Assembly: GCA_037693485.1 (NCBI GenBank)
Contig: CM075348.1
Span: 101,292,109 to 101,356,108, forward strand
DNA from: Kitagawia praeruptora
Taxonomy: Eukaryota; Streptophyta; Magnoliopsida; Apiales; Apiaceae
DNA length: 64,000 bases
Direction: 5' to 3'
The position numbers and the translations under genes were made by a program. Shown here in pieces: positions 12,049 to 24,540 of this stretch; positions within the stretch are counted from its first letter, which is position 1; every line of letters starts with the position of its first letter. Under the pieces are notes generated by a model, which did not search any database, was not told where the DNA came from, and worked only from the letters and a program-made list of their open reading frames with translations.

Positions 12049-14624
12049 ATTCCTTGTAAAAATGCCGTACAAGATAAATTCCTGATTTTTCGATTATTTT
12101 TCCCCAACATCGCAATGCGTATCTGTTAACATCCGTACGGTTGGATCGTCAAAAATTGAATTTAAAAAAATTATTTCCACTCTCGGGATCGATTCTCGTT
12201 TCTCGGAGTAGTACTTTGGCCAGATCCTTGTAAAAACGCCGTACAAGATAAATTCCTGATTTTTCGATTATTTTTCCCCAATATCACAATGCGTATCTGT
12301 TAACATCCGTACGGTTGGATCATCAAAAATTGAATTTAAAAAAATTATTTCCACTCTCGGGATCGATTCTCGTTTCTCGGAGTAGTACTTTGGCCAGATC
12401 CTTGTAGTCGTACAAGATAAATTCCTGATTTTTCGATTATTTTTCCCCAAAATCACAATGCGTATCTGTTAACATCCGTACGGTTTGATCGTCAAAAATT
12501 GAATTTAAAAAAATTATTTCCACTCTCGGGATCGATTCTCGTTTCTCGGAGTAGTAGTTTGGCCAGATCCTTGTAAAAACGCCGTACAAGATAAATTCCT
12601 GATTTTTCGATTATTTTTCCCCAACATCACAATGCGTATCTGTTAACATCTGTACGGTTGGATCGTCAAAAATTGAATTTAAAAAAATTATTTCCACTCT
12701 CGGGATCGATTCTCGTTTCTCGGAGTAGTACTTTGGCCAGATCCTTGTAAAAACGCCGTACAAGATAAATTCCTGATTTTTCAATTATTTTTCCCCAACA
12801 TCACAATGCGTATCTGTTAACATACGTACGGTTGGATCGTCAAAAATTGAATTAAAAAAAATTATTTCCACTCTCGGGATTGATTCTCGTTTCTCGGAGT
12901 AGTACTTTGGCCAGATCCTTGTAAAACGTCGTACAAGATAAATTCTTGATTTTTCGATTATTTTTCCCCAATATCACAATGCGTATCTGTCAACATCCGT
13001 ACGGTTGGATCGTCAAAAATTGAATTTAAAAAAATTATTTCCACTCTCGGGATCGATTCTCGTTTCTCGGAGTAGTACTTTGGCCAGATCCTTGTAAAAC
13101 GCCGTACAAGATAAATTCCTGATTTTTCGATTATTTTTCCCCAACATCACAATGCGTATCTGTTAACATCCGTACGGTTGGATCGTCAAAAATTGAATTT
13201 AAAAAAATTATTTCCACTCTCGGGATCGATTCTCGTTTCTCGGAGTAGTACTTTGGCCAGATCCTTGTAAAAACGCCGTACAAGATAAATTCCTAATTTT
13301 TCGATTATTTTTCGCCAACATCACAATGCGCATCTGTTAACATCCGTACGGTTGGATCGTCAAAAATTGAATTTAAAAAATTATTTCCACTCTCGGGATC
13401 GATTCTCGTTTCTCGGAGTAGTACTTTGGCCAGATCCTTGTAAAAACGCCGTACAAGATAAATTCCTGATTTTTCGATTATTTTTCCCCAACATCACAAT
13501 GCGCATCTGTTAACATCCGTACGGTTGGATCATCAAAAATTGAATTTAAAAAAATTATTTCCACTCTCGGGATCGATTCTCGTTTCTCGGAGTAGTACTT
13601 TGGCCAGATCCTTGTAAAAACGCCGTACAAGATAAATTCCTGATTTTTCGATTATTTTTCCTCAACATCACAATGCGCATCTGTTAACATCCGTACGGTT
13701 GGATCGTCAAAAATTGAATTTTAAAAAATTATTCCACTCTCGGGATCGATTCTCGTTTCTCGGAGTAGTACTTTGGCAAGATCCTTGTAAAAACACCGTA
13801 CAAGATAAATTCCTGATTTTTCGATTATTTTTCCCCAACATCACAATGCGTATCTGTTAACATCCGTACGGTTGGATCGTCAAAAATAGAATTAAAAAAA
13901 ATTATTTCCACTCTCGGGATCGATTCTCGTTTCTCGGAGTAGTACTTTAGCCAAATTCTTGTAAAAACGCCGTACAAGATAAATTTCTGATTTTTCGATT
14001 ATTTTTCCCCAACATCACAATGCGCATCTGTTAACATCCGTACGGTTGGATCGTCAAAAATTGAATTTAAAAAAATTATTTCCACTCTCGGGATCGATTC
14101 TCGTTTCTCGGAGTAGTACTTTGGCCAGATCCTTGTAAAAACGCCGTACAAGATAAATTCCTAATTTTTCGATTATTTTTCCCCAATATCACAATGCGCA
14201 TCTGTTAACATCCGTACGGTTGGATCGTCAAAAGTTGAATTTAAAAAAATTATTTCCACTCTCGGGATCGATTCTCGTTTCTCGGAGTAGTACTTTGGCC
14301 AGATCCTTGTAAAAACGCCGTACAAGATAAATTCCTGATTTTTCGATTATTTTTCCCCAACATCACAATGCGCATCTGTTAACATCCGTACGGTTGGATC
14401 GTCAAAAATTGAATTTAAAAAAATTATTTCCACTCTCGGGATCGATTCTCGTTTCTCGGAGTAGTACTTTGGCCAGATCCTTGTAAAAACGCCGTACAAG
14501 ATAAATTCCTGATTTTTTGATTATTTTTCCCCAACATCACAATGCGTATCTGTTAACATCCGTACGGTTGGATCGTCAAAAATTGAATTTTAAAATATTA
14601 TTTCCACTCTCGTGATCGATTCTC
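12049..14624. repeat. Satellite array of ~174-bp units, about 15 copies, inside the CACTA element
   Basis: The word catccgtacggttgg (with small variants) recurs fifteen times at a nearly constant 174-bp spacing (spacings of 169-175), from about 12128 to 14556. Units also share gtacaagataaattcctg and ctctcgggatcgattctc. Copies differ by only a few bases, so the array is recent or homogenised. It sits between the two divergent element genes, where promoters would be expected. Confidence 0.95.
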
Positions 14625-14705
14625 AATTCTATTTGGGCCAACACTATTCTATTTGGGCCAACACTATTCTAATAATTGCCCAACACTATTCTAATTGGGC
14701 CTTAA
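14625..14705. repeat. Short tandem repeat after the satellite array
   Basis: Three to four copies of a ~20-bp unit (attctatttgggccaacact). 14706-14938 follows with no recognisable coding sequence, though it contains a small direct repeat (catccctaacgattt / catccacaacgattt). Confidence 0.7.
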
Positions 14706-14938
14706 ACAAGTACAGTCCAGAGCGAGTAAATGGTGGTCAAATACATAAATGGAAAGTTCATTCTCTCAATTGGAAACCACAGTATCGGATTCAAACCACT
14801 GCTACTCAATTGGCCATTTCTCATTTCATCCCTAACGATTTCATCCACAACGATTTCATCCCTAATTCCGTCCCTAAGTTCATTAGGCTTCACACCCTTC
14901 TACTCTTAATCACTCCTGCTCCTCTCTCCTAGTAAGTC

Positions 14939-17327
14939 ATGTGTTTTTTAATATCGGGAACGCCTGGAAACGATATCGATGTGTTTTTTGATCCTTTGAT
15001 CGATGATCTGGAGCTCTTGTTTGAAGAAGGTGTTGAAACATATGATTCCTATGCCCAGGAACAGTTCAATTTACGTGTTGTTGTCTTATGGACGATTAAT
15101 GATTACCCTGCTCTTGGTGCATTATGTGGCTGCCCTTATAGTGGATTCCATGGTTGTGTGGTGTGCAGGAAAGAAACTCATTGTGTAAGACTTCCGTTCT
15201 CTGCCAAGCAGAGTTATGGTGGTCACCGAAGATATCTACCATATAGTCATCCCTTCAGAAAGCATACTAAGGCGTTCAATGGAAAAGAAGAGTGGGGAAC
15301 TGCTGCAGATCCTATGACAGGGGAAGAAATATACAACGAGGTTAAATTTGTTCGGAATAAGTGGGGGAAGGGATTTAAGGATAAAGATTCAGAACTCAAT
15401 ATGGACACTTCGACTGGAAAAGGGGGGAAACAAAAAAGAGAAAATCAAAAGGGGGTGGTAGCTCAAATTCCGGACAGAAAGAACAGACCTATTGGAAGAA
15501 ATTCAACATATGGAATCGACGACTTAGGTATTGGCGGTATAATTTGGTCCAACATTGTATTGATTTCATGCACACTGAGAAGAATGTGGCTGAGAGTATT
15601 ATCGGAACATTACTAAATGTTCCGGGCAAGACGAAAGATGGGTTGCAAGCTCGAAAGGATCTGGCACATTTTGGGATAAGACAAGAGTTGCAGGCTAAAA
15701 GTCAAGGTGACAAGACATTACTTCCTGCAGCCTACTACACATTAACTAAAGATGAAAAAGACAAGTTCTGTGCCACATTACACAACTTAAGGGCTCCGTA
15801 AGGTTATTGTTCCAACTTTTCTAGTTTGGTCAATGAAAAGGATAGGAAGCTTATGGGACTTAAATCACATGATTACCATATGCTTATGCAACAGTTCTTG
15901 CCAATTGCAATACGGTCTATCATGCCTGAACCCATAAGATATGCTATTATCAGACTTTGTTTTTTTTTCAAATCAATATGTAGCAAAGAAATCAATGTAG
16001 AAGAACTCGATAAATTGCATGAGGAGCTTTGTGTTACACTGTGCTTGATGGAGAAATACTTTACCCCATCCTTTCTTGATGTTATGCTTCATCTAACTGT
16101 GCACCTTGTTAGAGAGGTAAAATTATGTGGCCCAATATGCTTTCGGTGGATGTATCCCTTTGAGAGGATGATGAAAGTTATTAAAGGGCATGTGCGGAAC
16201 AAAGCTTACCCAGAAGGATGCATTGCTGAGGAGCATATTGCAGAAGAAACAATTGCGTTCTTCAACGAATACAAAAAATGCATGACCTCTATTGATATTC
16301 CAGAACACCAGCACAACACATCTGAAAATGGTAATGGAGAGGGAATTCCCTTGTCAGCTGGTAAACCAGTTGAAGTTTCTCAAGATCTCTACATGAAAGC
16401 ACATTTCTATGTATTGCAAAATACGCCTGAAGTTGTGCCGTATATCGAGTAAGGACTCCTACTGAACATGTTTATTTGTGTTTTTGTTTTATTTAACAGT
16501 AGGATCATATTTGATACTCATTTTTGTACTTGCAGACAACACATGACATTTTTGAAAAACAAGCATCCTGGTAAACGACAAGCATGGCTGGAGAAAGAGC
16601 ATAGCACAATGTTTGGTCACTGGTTACGCAACAAGGTAATATTTAAATCAGCATGATCTTAGTTTTTTCTCAATTGTAATTGCTGCAAGATGAATCTCAT
16701 CCTTGTTATTGTGTAATTTAGGTTGAAAGCGAGTTATCGATCTCCCAAGAAAGTGTATTAGAAACAGTGAAGTGGATCTCACATGGAGCACGCAGAATCG
16801 TGAACAAATACGATGTATATGACATCAATGGCTATACATTTCGTACAAAAATCCGTGATGGCAGAATTCACCAGAACAGTGGGGTTTGTGTTGAGGCAAC
16901 TGAGATGCACATTTCTAAAGAAGTAGTAACCTATGGAAACAACTTTTATTATGGGGTTCTACGAGAGATATGGGTACTTGATTATCATAGTAGGAAAATT
17001 CCTCTTTTCATGTGCGACTAGGTTGACAATAGAAATGGTGTCAAACAAGATGGCATGGGTTACACGTTGGTCGAACTTAACAGATTAGGCCACAAGGATG
17101 ATCCGTTCATATTGGCCTCACAAGCACGACAGGTATTTTATGTAGTAGACCAGCTGGATAAAAAGATGTCTATTGTCCTGATGACACCTCCCAAGAATTA
17201 TAGAGATCTGTACGATGATGTCAATGAGGATTTCAGTACTGTAATTCTTCCTCACAATGATAATATATTACCACCTATAGATCCACGTGACTTGGGTAAT
17301 GAATCTCGTGATGATTACTTTAGATAG
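14939..17327 (+). pseudogene. CACTA Tnp2 transposase (Transposase_21 C-part, DUF4218, DUF4216), N-truncated and broken
   Basis: This is the catalytic transposase class of CACTA elements. 14939-15450 matches the Transposase_21 core (GNDIDVFFDPLIDDLELLFEEG, 'LWTINDYPALGALCGC'-type block with the Cys-rich CPYSGFHGC). 15550-16448 carries DUF4218 (HTEKNVAESIIGTLL; FRWMYPFERMMK; NKAYPEGCIAEEHIAEE). After introns at 16449-16535 and 16636-16721 comes DUF4216 (16722-17327; YGVLREIWVLDY). The N-terminal half of the family, including the transposase-associated domain, is missing. Breaks: a one-base shift in the G run near 15451-15455, an in-frame TAA at 15799-15801, and a TAG at 17019-17021 where the family has Trp. 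Not functional as read. Confidence 0.88.
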
Positions 17328-17502
17328 GACTGTAAGGGTATTATTATACGTAATGGTAACTGAATCCGGTAAATATTATCATTATGTTTGTCAGTTTCCA
17401 CATTTTTTATGTAATGCTAAATTCTATTTGTTTGGTTAAATTCTATGCTCCATTTTAATTCCTGTTTTTTCTCCAGGTGTGTGCAAAGAAAAAGGCCTGA
17501 TC

Positions 17503-17939
17503 ATGATGTCATCTTCAAATTCCTACAGCTCAAACCAAACTCGAAGTGATCTCTGCTACTGTGGTCTTCCTGCTCGGATTAGAACATCAAATACACTTGA
17601 CAACCCTGGAAGAAGATTTCGAGTGTGCCATAGATCAAATTCATTGGTAAGCTCATGTTTATCAGTTTCATCTGTTTAATTTAATTAACAGCTTTTAATT
17701 TGAATTCCCTTTTCAAGTCTTCTGGACCCAAATGTTCGTTTTGGGAATGGATTGATCCTGAACCAGTTGTCATGAAGATCAAGATCCAGAAAGAACTTGA
17801 TGATGTGAAGACTGAGCTGCAAAACTGCATGTCAACAGTTGAAGATCTTCGAAAGGAGGTTGATGTCATACGTGGGAAGTTGTATAATGTTATCATTGTC
17901 TTGGTCATTTTCTTTGTTTTTTATTTGATGAAGAATTAA
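17503..17939 (+). CDS. Small GRF-type zinc-finger protein with coiled coil and C-terminal membrane segment
   Basis: Two exons, 17503-17646 and 17718-17939, joined by a GT-AG intron, give a 121-residue protein. The first exon and the start of the second form a GRF zinc finger: CYCGLPARIRTS, then NPGRRFRVC, then KCSFWEWID. A coiled coil follows (ELDDVKTELQNCMSTVEDLR), then a hydrophobic C-terminal helix (VIIVLVIFFVFYLM) that would anchor the protein in a membrane. The frame is intact. It lies between Tnp2 and the CACTA 3' end on the same strand, so it travels with the element. GRF fingers bind nucleic acid; the role here is not known. It may be a captured host gene or a standard cargo gene of this CACTA family. 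Confidence 0.7.
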
Positions 17940-18659
17940 TATGTAATGGTGAATTTGAATGTTGGCCGAAGGGCATGGAATTTTTAAGGTCATCTGGTAT
18001 GCAACTTGGATATATCAAGTTTGTGTTGGTCATCTGTGGTATATCAGTTTTTGTTTGTCATTAGTTGGTTAATCTGCTATACACTTCATGCATGTCCAGT
18101 TGGTTAAATATTTAGCCACACACAAATGTAATAATGTGACAGAAATGTTGCTAAAAACAGAGTACGTACTCTGCTTCAAGGTATTCCTGAAAACAGAGTA
18201 CCTTTTAGTCACACAATAATACAGTCACTAGTTTTTTGGTTCCTTAAGCAAACAAAGGTCAGACAAATGCAGAAAACTCTACTTTTTAGTCACAATACAC
18301 CTGTAGTGACCATAGGTTATTTCCCATTTAGCCACATCACATAACATAACAATGACCGTTTCCAAACATTTAGACACAGCAAATAAGCGTCACTAATTTT
18401 TGTCACACTGCTATCTCTCAAGTATGACTATAACTCCTGGATTTGGTCAAAGTCAACAAAAAAACATTCTATTTTATCTCTCAATTGTCACACATTTTTA
18501 AAGTTGTGATTGAATCTTACAAAATTTGTATTTCTGGTCACTCGAAAAAGTATTGTGTTGCTAAAACTTGAGAAGATGACCTTTAGTCACTCGTTTTTCC
18601 CAAAGTGTCACAGCCCTTACTGTACAAAAGAGTGACGGAAGCCCAAATTTGACGTAGTG
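17940..18659. repeat. CACTA 3' subterminal repeats and terminal inverted repeat
   Basis: Words of the type tttagtcac, tagccac and gtgac recur many times (for example near 18112, 18137, 18210, 18290, 18330, 18400, 18590), ending in the 28-bp terminal repeat at 18632-18659. These mirror the 5' subterminal motifs and are the likely TNPA binding region. Confidence 0.7.
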
Positions 18660-18760
18660 TACCTTCACTGACAGAAGACATGAAAAACGAACCTAAACTG
18701 ATATAGCTCTGCGAACGTGACCCATAGTTGCTGTCAAACTGGTATCAACAGAGAGAAAGT

Positions 18761-19497
18761 CTCTATTGTGCAATTGAACTGAAGCAACATAGAGACTGTA
18801 TACTTGGGATGGTCTTCAACCAAATCTTGTCAAGCTGGCCTCCATTTGGACGTCAATCAGGGGACTGGGGCAGAGTGTGGGGTGGAGTGATGTAGTTTGG
18901 CATGCTTTCAATATCCCAAAATGTTCGTTCATCACATGGCTTGTAGTGAGGAACAGGCTTCTCACTAAGGACCGTATGATCCTTTTTGGCACGAACGTAG
19001 ACCCTACATGCTCCTTGTGTGGAAATGGAAGGGAGTCGATTAGTCACTTGCTAACTTCGTGCCCCTATTTCAACCTGGTTAAGAGTGTCATCCCATTCCT
19101 AGTGAGTGTCTCTTGGGCAAGCTGGCAGCAAGGGGATTTCTTTCAATGCCAGCTTAACGCAAAGCAAAAGGCGATAGCAGCTGTCTATTTAACTACTTCG
19201 GTTTATGCCATTTGGAAGGAAAGAAATTTCAGATTGCACAAGGGTGGTACAGGGCATCCGACCTCAGTCATCATCTCTAATGTGAAATCTACCGTAAGGG
19301 AGAAACTGTTCTCCTCTGCTCCATTTAAGAATTGGGTCCGAAATGACCAAGCCATTGTAATGCTTACTTTCTAGCTGTTTTGCTTGTTGGTTTCTGACTT
19401 AATGTTGTTTGGCTTTTCATGTTGATTCGCGGGGTATGCCACTAGATTATGTAAGTGGTTCCTTTGTTGGTATAAAAATATTTACTTAGCAAAAAAA
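18761..19497 (+). mobile_element. 5'-truncated LINE (non-LTR retrotransposon)
   Basis: The insert ends in an A run (19489-19497), is flanked by the near-perfect 12-bp duplication described for the LTR, and codes for the very end of a LINE reverse-transcriptase protein. Only the last ~250 residues remain, so it was truncated at insertion. Confidence 0.85.
18877..19374 (+). pseudogene. LINE ORF2 C-terminus with zf-RVT domain (truncated)
   Basis: The frame carries the reverse-transcriptase zinc-binding domain (zf-RVT) of plant LINEs: WHAFNIPKCSFITWL, then NRLLTKDRM, then CSLCGNGRESISHLLTSCPY with the CX2C...HX4C pattern, and IWKERNFRLHKG near the end. Open to its natural stop, but endonuclease and reverse transcriptase are absent. 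The true frame runs in from upstream of the first Met, so the start given is arbitrary. Confidence 0.8.
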
Positions 19498-19755
19498 AAC
19501 ATAGAGAAAGTGAAGAAGAAGACTATCATATTGATGAAAATGAAAAACAGAGATAGCGTTATGATTACACCAGACAAGTATATATAGACTTGTCTGTAAC
19601 AAACTTCTAACTAACTTAGTCAACATTATAATATGCTGGTCAACTAAGTCATAACAAGAGAATAGCCTATATTAGCCTATAGTATTATGCTTAACATCCT
19701 CCCTCAAGTTGAAAGGCTGGAAATAATCAAAGACATTCAACTTGGAGCTTAAAAA

Positions 19756-22700
19756 CTATAACTGAGATGCACCAATGACCTTTGTAAACATATCAGCAGG
19801 TTGATCAGCAGTTGAGATATGAGTTAGAGCTAGAAATCCTTTGTCAAATTGTTCACGCACCAAATGACAATCTATCTCTATGTGTTTGGTACGCTCATGG
19901 TAGACTGGATTTGAAGCAATGTAGGTGGCTGATTGAGAGTCACAGTGAAAAGGAATAGGCAAAACAGGAGACACCATCAAGTCTTTAAGCACAGCAACTA
20001 GCCAAATAACCTCACAACAAGTATCAGCCATGGCTCGATACTCAGCCTCTGCAGAAGATCTAGAAACCGTGTGTTGTTTCTTACACTTCCAAGAAATCAT
20101 TGAGTTACCAAGTAAGATACAATAGCCAGTCAAGGAATGTCGAGATGTAGGATCACCCCCCAGTCCGAGTCACAAAATGCTGTGAGGTTAAGAGAAGAAT
20201 TTGCAGAAATTAACAAACCTTGACCTGGGGATTGTTTGATAAAACGAAGAACTCGAATAACAGCTTGCATATGATCAAAACGAGGGGCATGCATGAACTG
20301 AGATAACACATGAATAGTGTAAGACAAATCAGGTCTGGTAATAGTCAGATAAATCAATCGACCAACCAGTTGCCTATAAGTAGAGGCATCAGCAACAGAT
20401 AACAGTGAAGAGTGATTGTCTAGCAACTTGTGATTTTGCTCAATAGGTATAACAGAAGGTTTAGCAGCAGAAAGACCAGTGTCTCTCAACAAATCCAAAG
20501 CATATTTCCTCTGATTCAAATAAAAACCTTGATCAGACCTAGCAACCTCAATTCCAAGGAAGTACTTGATAGGACCAAGATCTTTGATCTTAAATTTTGT
20601 GAGCAAATAAAGTTTAACATCACGAATCAAAGCCTCAGAAGAACCAGTACACAAAATGTCATCGACATAAACAAGAATGGCCATAAAAGCTCCATTAATA
20701 TTTATAGTGAACAAACTGTTATCACTCTTGGATTGCTGAAAACCATATTGCTTGAGAGCATCAGAAAACTTAACAAACCATCTTCTGGGAGCTTGCTTGA
20801 GTCCATATAAAGACTTTTTAAGTTTGCAGACATAAGCAGAAGCATTATCAGGACACAGATCTGATAAGAATGCATAACCAGGAGGCATTTGCATATAAAT
20901 TGTTTCAAGTAAGTCACCATGCAAGAAGGCATTGGTGACATCAAGTTGAGTGACATTCCAATTCTTTGAAGCTGCCACAGATAAAAGAATACGAACAGTA
21001 ATCATTTTAGCAACTGGGGCATAAGTGTCGAAATAATCAACTCCCAAGGTTTGAGTGAAACCCCTAGCCACAAGTCTGGCTTTATATCGTTCAACAGAGC
21101 CATCAGGCAGATATTTAACCTTAAACAACCATCTGCAGTCAACAATATGTTGATCAGGAGGCTTTAAAACCAGTTCCCAAGTCTCATTTTCTTCAAGAGC
21201 TGCAATCTCAGTTTTCATGGCTTGAAACCATTGAGGATTTGGTGCTGCTTGATTAAATGTATATGGTATAGGAATTTTGGTAACAGAAGCAAGATATGCT
21301 TGATATGGAACAGTAAATTTATCATATGAGAGATAATTCTGTATAGGATAGAGAACTGAGCTAGATACCATACCTGAATTTGAGGGATGAGAAAGAGATG
21401 GTAAAACAGCATTGCTGGCAGGTAGGCCAGTAAAATCCTTAAATCTTGCAGGTAATTGTTTTGATCTTACAGGTCTAGTTACAGGTTGAGTAACAGGTTG
21501 AATAACTGGTGGAGAAACAATATGAGGCTCAGAAATAGGAGTGGAATCAGAAGTAGATATATGAGGAGAAGATGAAGAAGAATTATAAGTATGAGAAGTA
21601 TGAGAAGGAATGTTAACAGATGAAGAAGAAACATCATCAGTTATAGGAGAAGATGATGGAAACAATAATGAGGAAATGTTATGATTTTGATCAGTAGAAG
21701 AAACAGTATGAAATGGAAAGACAGACTCAACAAAACTCACATCTCTAAAATAAAAACATTTTCTAGAGTGTAAGTCAAAAATTTTATAACCTTTCTTTCC
21801 AAAAGGATAGCCAATGAAAATCCCCTTGACAGCCCTAGACTACAGCTTATCAGAAACATGAAGTTTGGTGGCATAGCATAAGCAACCAAAACATTTTAAA
21901 GCATAATAGTTTGGTAATGTATTGAATAAGATTTCAAAAGGTGATTTAAACTGCAAATGTTTAACCGGTAACAAGTTAATAATATGAGTAGTAGTAAGAA
22001 TAAAATCCCCCCAAAATGAATTTGGTAATTTTGACTGAAATTTGAGAGCTCTGGCTACATTTAGCAAATGTTGATGCTTACGTTCAACATGACCATTTTG
22101 CTGAGGAGTAGATGGACAAGAGGTATGATGAATAATACCTAAAGATTGCAAGTAGGTTTGAAGATCAATATTTGTAAACTCAGTACCATTGTCTGACCTT
22201 AAGGTTTTAACAGATGTCTGAAATTGATTATTGACATATGTCAAGAAATTTTTAACAAGGGAGGGAACTTGAGTTTTATTTGAAAATAGAAAAACCCAAG
22301 TAGCTCTTGAAAAATCATCAACAACAGTCAAGAAGTATCTATAATTCTGGTGAGTAACTTGTCTATAAGGACCCCAGACATCAAAGTGAACCAAATCAAA
22401 CAAAGCAGCACTCACATGAGAACTATTTTGAAATGGAGATCTATGTTGTTTGGAGATATGACAAGTATCACAATCATTAAAAATAAGATTATGAGAAGGA
22501 ACAACAGAAATTTTATTTAATATTTGAGAGGAGGGATGTCCCAATATCTTGTGCAAAGTACAGCAGAATTTATAGTGTTTTCAACAGTACAATACACACC
22601 AGAGTTAAACACAGGAGAACTGTTTACAGCAGTATGAGCAAAAGGTAAACTATGTTTGTAAAAGTCTTGAAACTGATTTGGTACATGAAGTTTGTAGAGT

Positions 22701-24318
22701 CCATCCTGCATTTTACCAATCTCTTTCTCCCTCTTCAAGATATGGTCCTGGAAAACACAAGAAGTGCAAGAAAAGACAACAGAAAGAGATGAGGTAGATA
22801 CAAGTTTATGGACAGAAATCAGATTGCAGTTAAATGCAGGAACACAAAGCACTTCACTAAGTGTTAAATCTGGAGTGAGATGCAGACTGCCTATATGAGT
22901 AATTGAGACAGTTTTACCATCAGGTAGAAAAAGATCAGCTGTTAATGGCTTAATATCATGAAGTAAATGTTTATGACAAGTAATATGATTAGTAACCCCT
23001 GAATCTAAAATCCATGTATGATATGATGAATTATCAGGATTAGAAACAGAATGCACTGACACAATGGAGCAAGAGAATACAGAACTGAAATCTTTATCAT
23101 GACAAGAAATACCAGTCATTTGAGAAGTAGGTGAATTCAGATTCCAGCTATTACTCTGTCGAATAGTTTCTTGAATCATCTTAGATAATTGTTGACACTG
23201 AGCATCTGAGAACATCATAGAATCTTTAGTAGATATGTCCTCATGAGAGTTAGAAACAGCAGGAGCAGATACTTGAGCTGTAGACTTCATCACATTGCCA
23301 GAAGGAGTAGACAATTTCTTTGGTTTTGGCTTAGGCTTGCCATGTAACCTATGCCAATCAGGATAACCATGAAGGCAAAAACATTTATCTCTGAGATGTC
23401 CAGAATTCTGACAATAGTCACAGAAAAGACCAGAAGTATCATTTGTCTTTTTTTGATTGGTAGAAGAGAGTCCAGAATTCCTGAATTTTGTCAAGTTATT
23501 GTATTTGACATTCATAGCCATGCTTTCAGATAGAGGATTAGTATTGAGTTTAGCAAAATCTCTTTGAGATTCCTCTTGAAGAAGCAGAGAAAATGCTTGA
23601 GTAAGAGTAGGAACAGGTTGCATCATCAAAAGTTGTCCTCGAACAGCAGTATATTGATCATTAAGTCCCATAAGAAATTGACTTAACTTGATCATCTCCT
23701 CATATTTTTCAAGTTTTTGAGCATTGTTACAGGTACAAGTTCGAGAAACACAGGTGCACTTAGGCATAGGATTGAGATTGTCAATTTCAACAATAAGAGT
23801 TCTGTACTTCGTAAAATATGAGGTAATTGACAAATTTCCTTGATTCATTGAACTAAGTTCCTTTCTCAACTGAAAAACCCTAGGCAAATTAGACTGAGAA
23901 AATCGCACAGCTAGATCATCCCAAATCTCTTTAGCAGTGGAGAAATAAGCAACACTATTTCGGATGTCAACAGTCATTGAGTTCAATAACCATGATAGAA
24001 CCATATCATTGCATCTAGACCACAAAGCATATTGAGCAGAAGTATGAACATGCTTAGGTAGTGTTCCATCAATCATACCTAGCTTCATTTTAGCAGATAA
24101 CGCAATTGACACAGATCGACTCCATTGATAATAGTTCTGATCAGTAAGCAGTTGAGTAACAAGAGGAATACCTGGATTATCAGAATTATGCAAGTAAAAC
24201 GGATGATTCACATCGATTACAGCACCAGTACCAGTACCAGACTACCAGTAGACGCAGGTACGGATGTACTATTAGATGCAGAAACATTACCGATCGTAGC
24301 AGCAGCATACGACATCAT
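19756..24318 (-). pseudogene. Copia gag-pol polyprotein, broken
   Basis: Order in the minus sense: gag with a copia-type N-terminus (HNSDNPGIPL; LTDQNYYQWSRSVSIAL) and zinc knuckle CDYCQNSGHLRDKC (about 23400); protease WILDSGVTNH (near 23020); integrase with KILGHPS and a DNGTEF block (22556-21843); reverse transcriptase with YVDDILCTGSS (near 20660); RNase H ending ADQPADMFTK (near 19780). Breaks: a probable one-base shift near 24237-24245 just after the likely ATG (24318), a one-base shift near 22550, an in-frame TAG at 21840-21842, and loss of one base in the C run 20156-20161. Gag through RNase H is otherwise all present. Copia gene order (integrase before RT) fixes the superfamily; I do not assign the lineage. 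Confidence 0.92.
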
Positions 24319-24526
24319 AATGCTTGAGAGAAATCACACCTCAAGATGAATAACAGCTGAGAAAGAGCTAAAAATAACTCTGATCTAAAGAGATCGAGAG
24401 AGATCTGAATAAATTAAAGCTGAAAAATACAAAAGTTTGATCAAATGATCAGACGAAATCACAAAACAGAGTGTATGAGAAGCGGAAGAGAGCAAAAGCG
24501 GAAGAGAGCAAGGTTTAGAGCTACAC

Positions 24527-24540
24527 GGTCTTTGATACCA
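24527..24540 (-). other. Primer binding site of the copia element
   Basis: In the minus sense TGGTATCAAAGACC follows the 5' LTR without a gap. It resembles the initiator-methionine tRNA primer site TGGTATCAGAGC of plant copia elements. Confidence 0.8.

Larger units (their letters stand above)
7062..18659 (+). mobile_element. CACTA (En/Spm-type) DNA transposon, 11.6 kb
   Basis: The left end reads CACTACGTCAAATTTTGGCT and the right end is its inverted form, ending ...TTTGACGTAGTG, with about 27 of 28 bases matching. The 3-bp duplication TAC flanks it at 7059-7061 and 18660-18662. All three are diagnostic of CACTA elements. It carries a TNPA-like gene on the minus strand, a ~174-bp satellite array, a Tnp2-type transposase pseudogene on the plus strand and a GRF zinc-finger gene. 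The two transposase-class genes diverge from the satellite array. Tnp2 lacks its N-terminal half and has a frameshift and two stops, so this copy should be non-autonomous. Confidence 0.95.
18732..19696 (-). repeat. 3' LTR of the copia element, interrupted by a LINE
   Basis: LTR sequence is present at 18732-18760 and resumes at about 19498-19696. The LINE insertion duplicated roughly 12 bp (acagagagaaag on the left, acatagagaaag on the right, one mismatch). Confidence 0.9.

Noticed and set aside
12049..14624. Centromeric satellite block
   Set aside because: The unit size is centromere-like, but the array is only 2.6 kb and is bounded on both sides by genes of one CACTA element.
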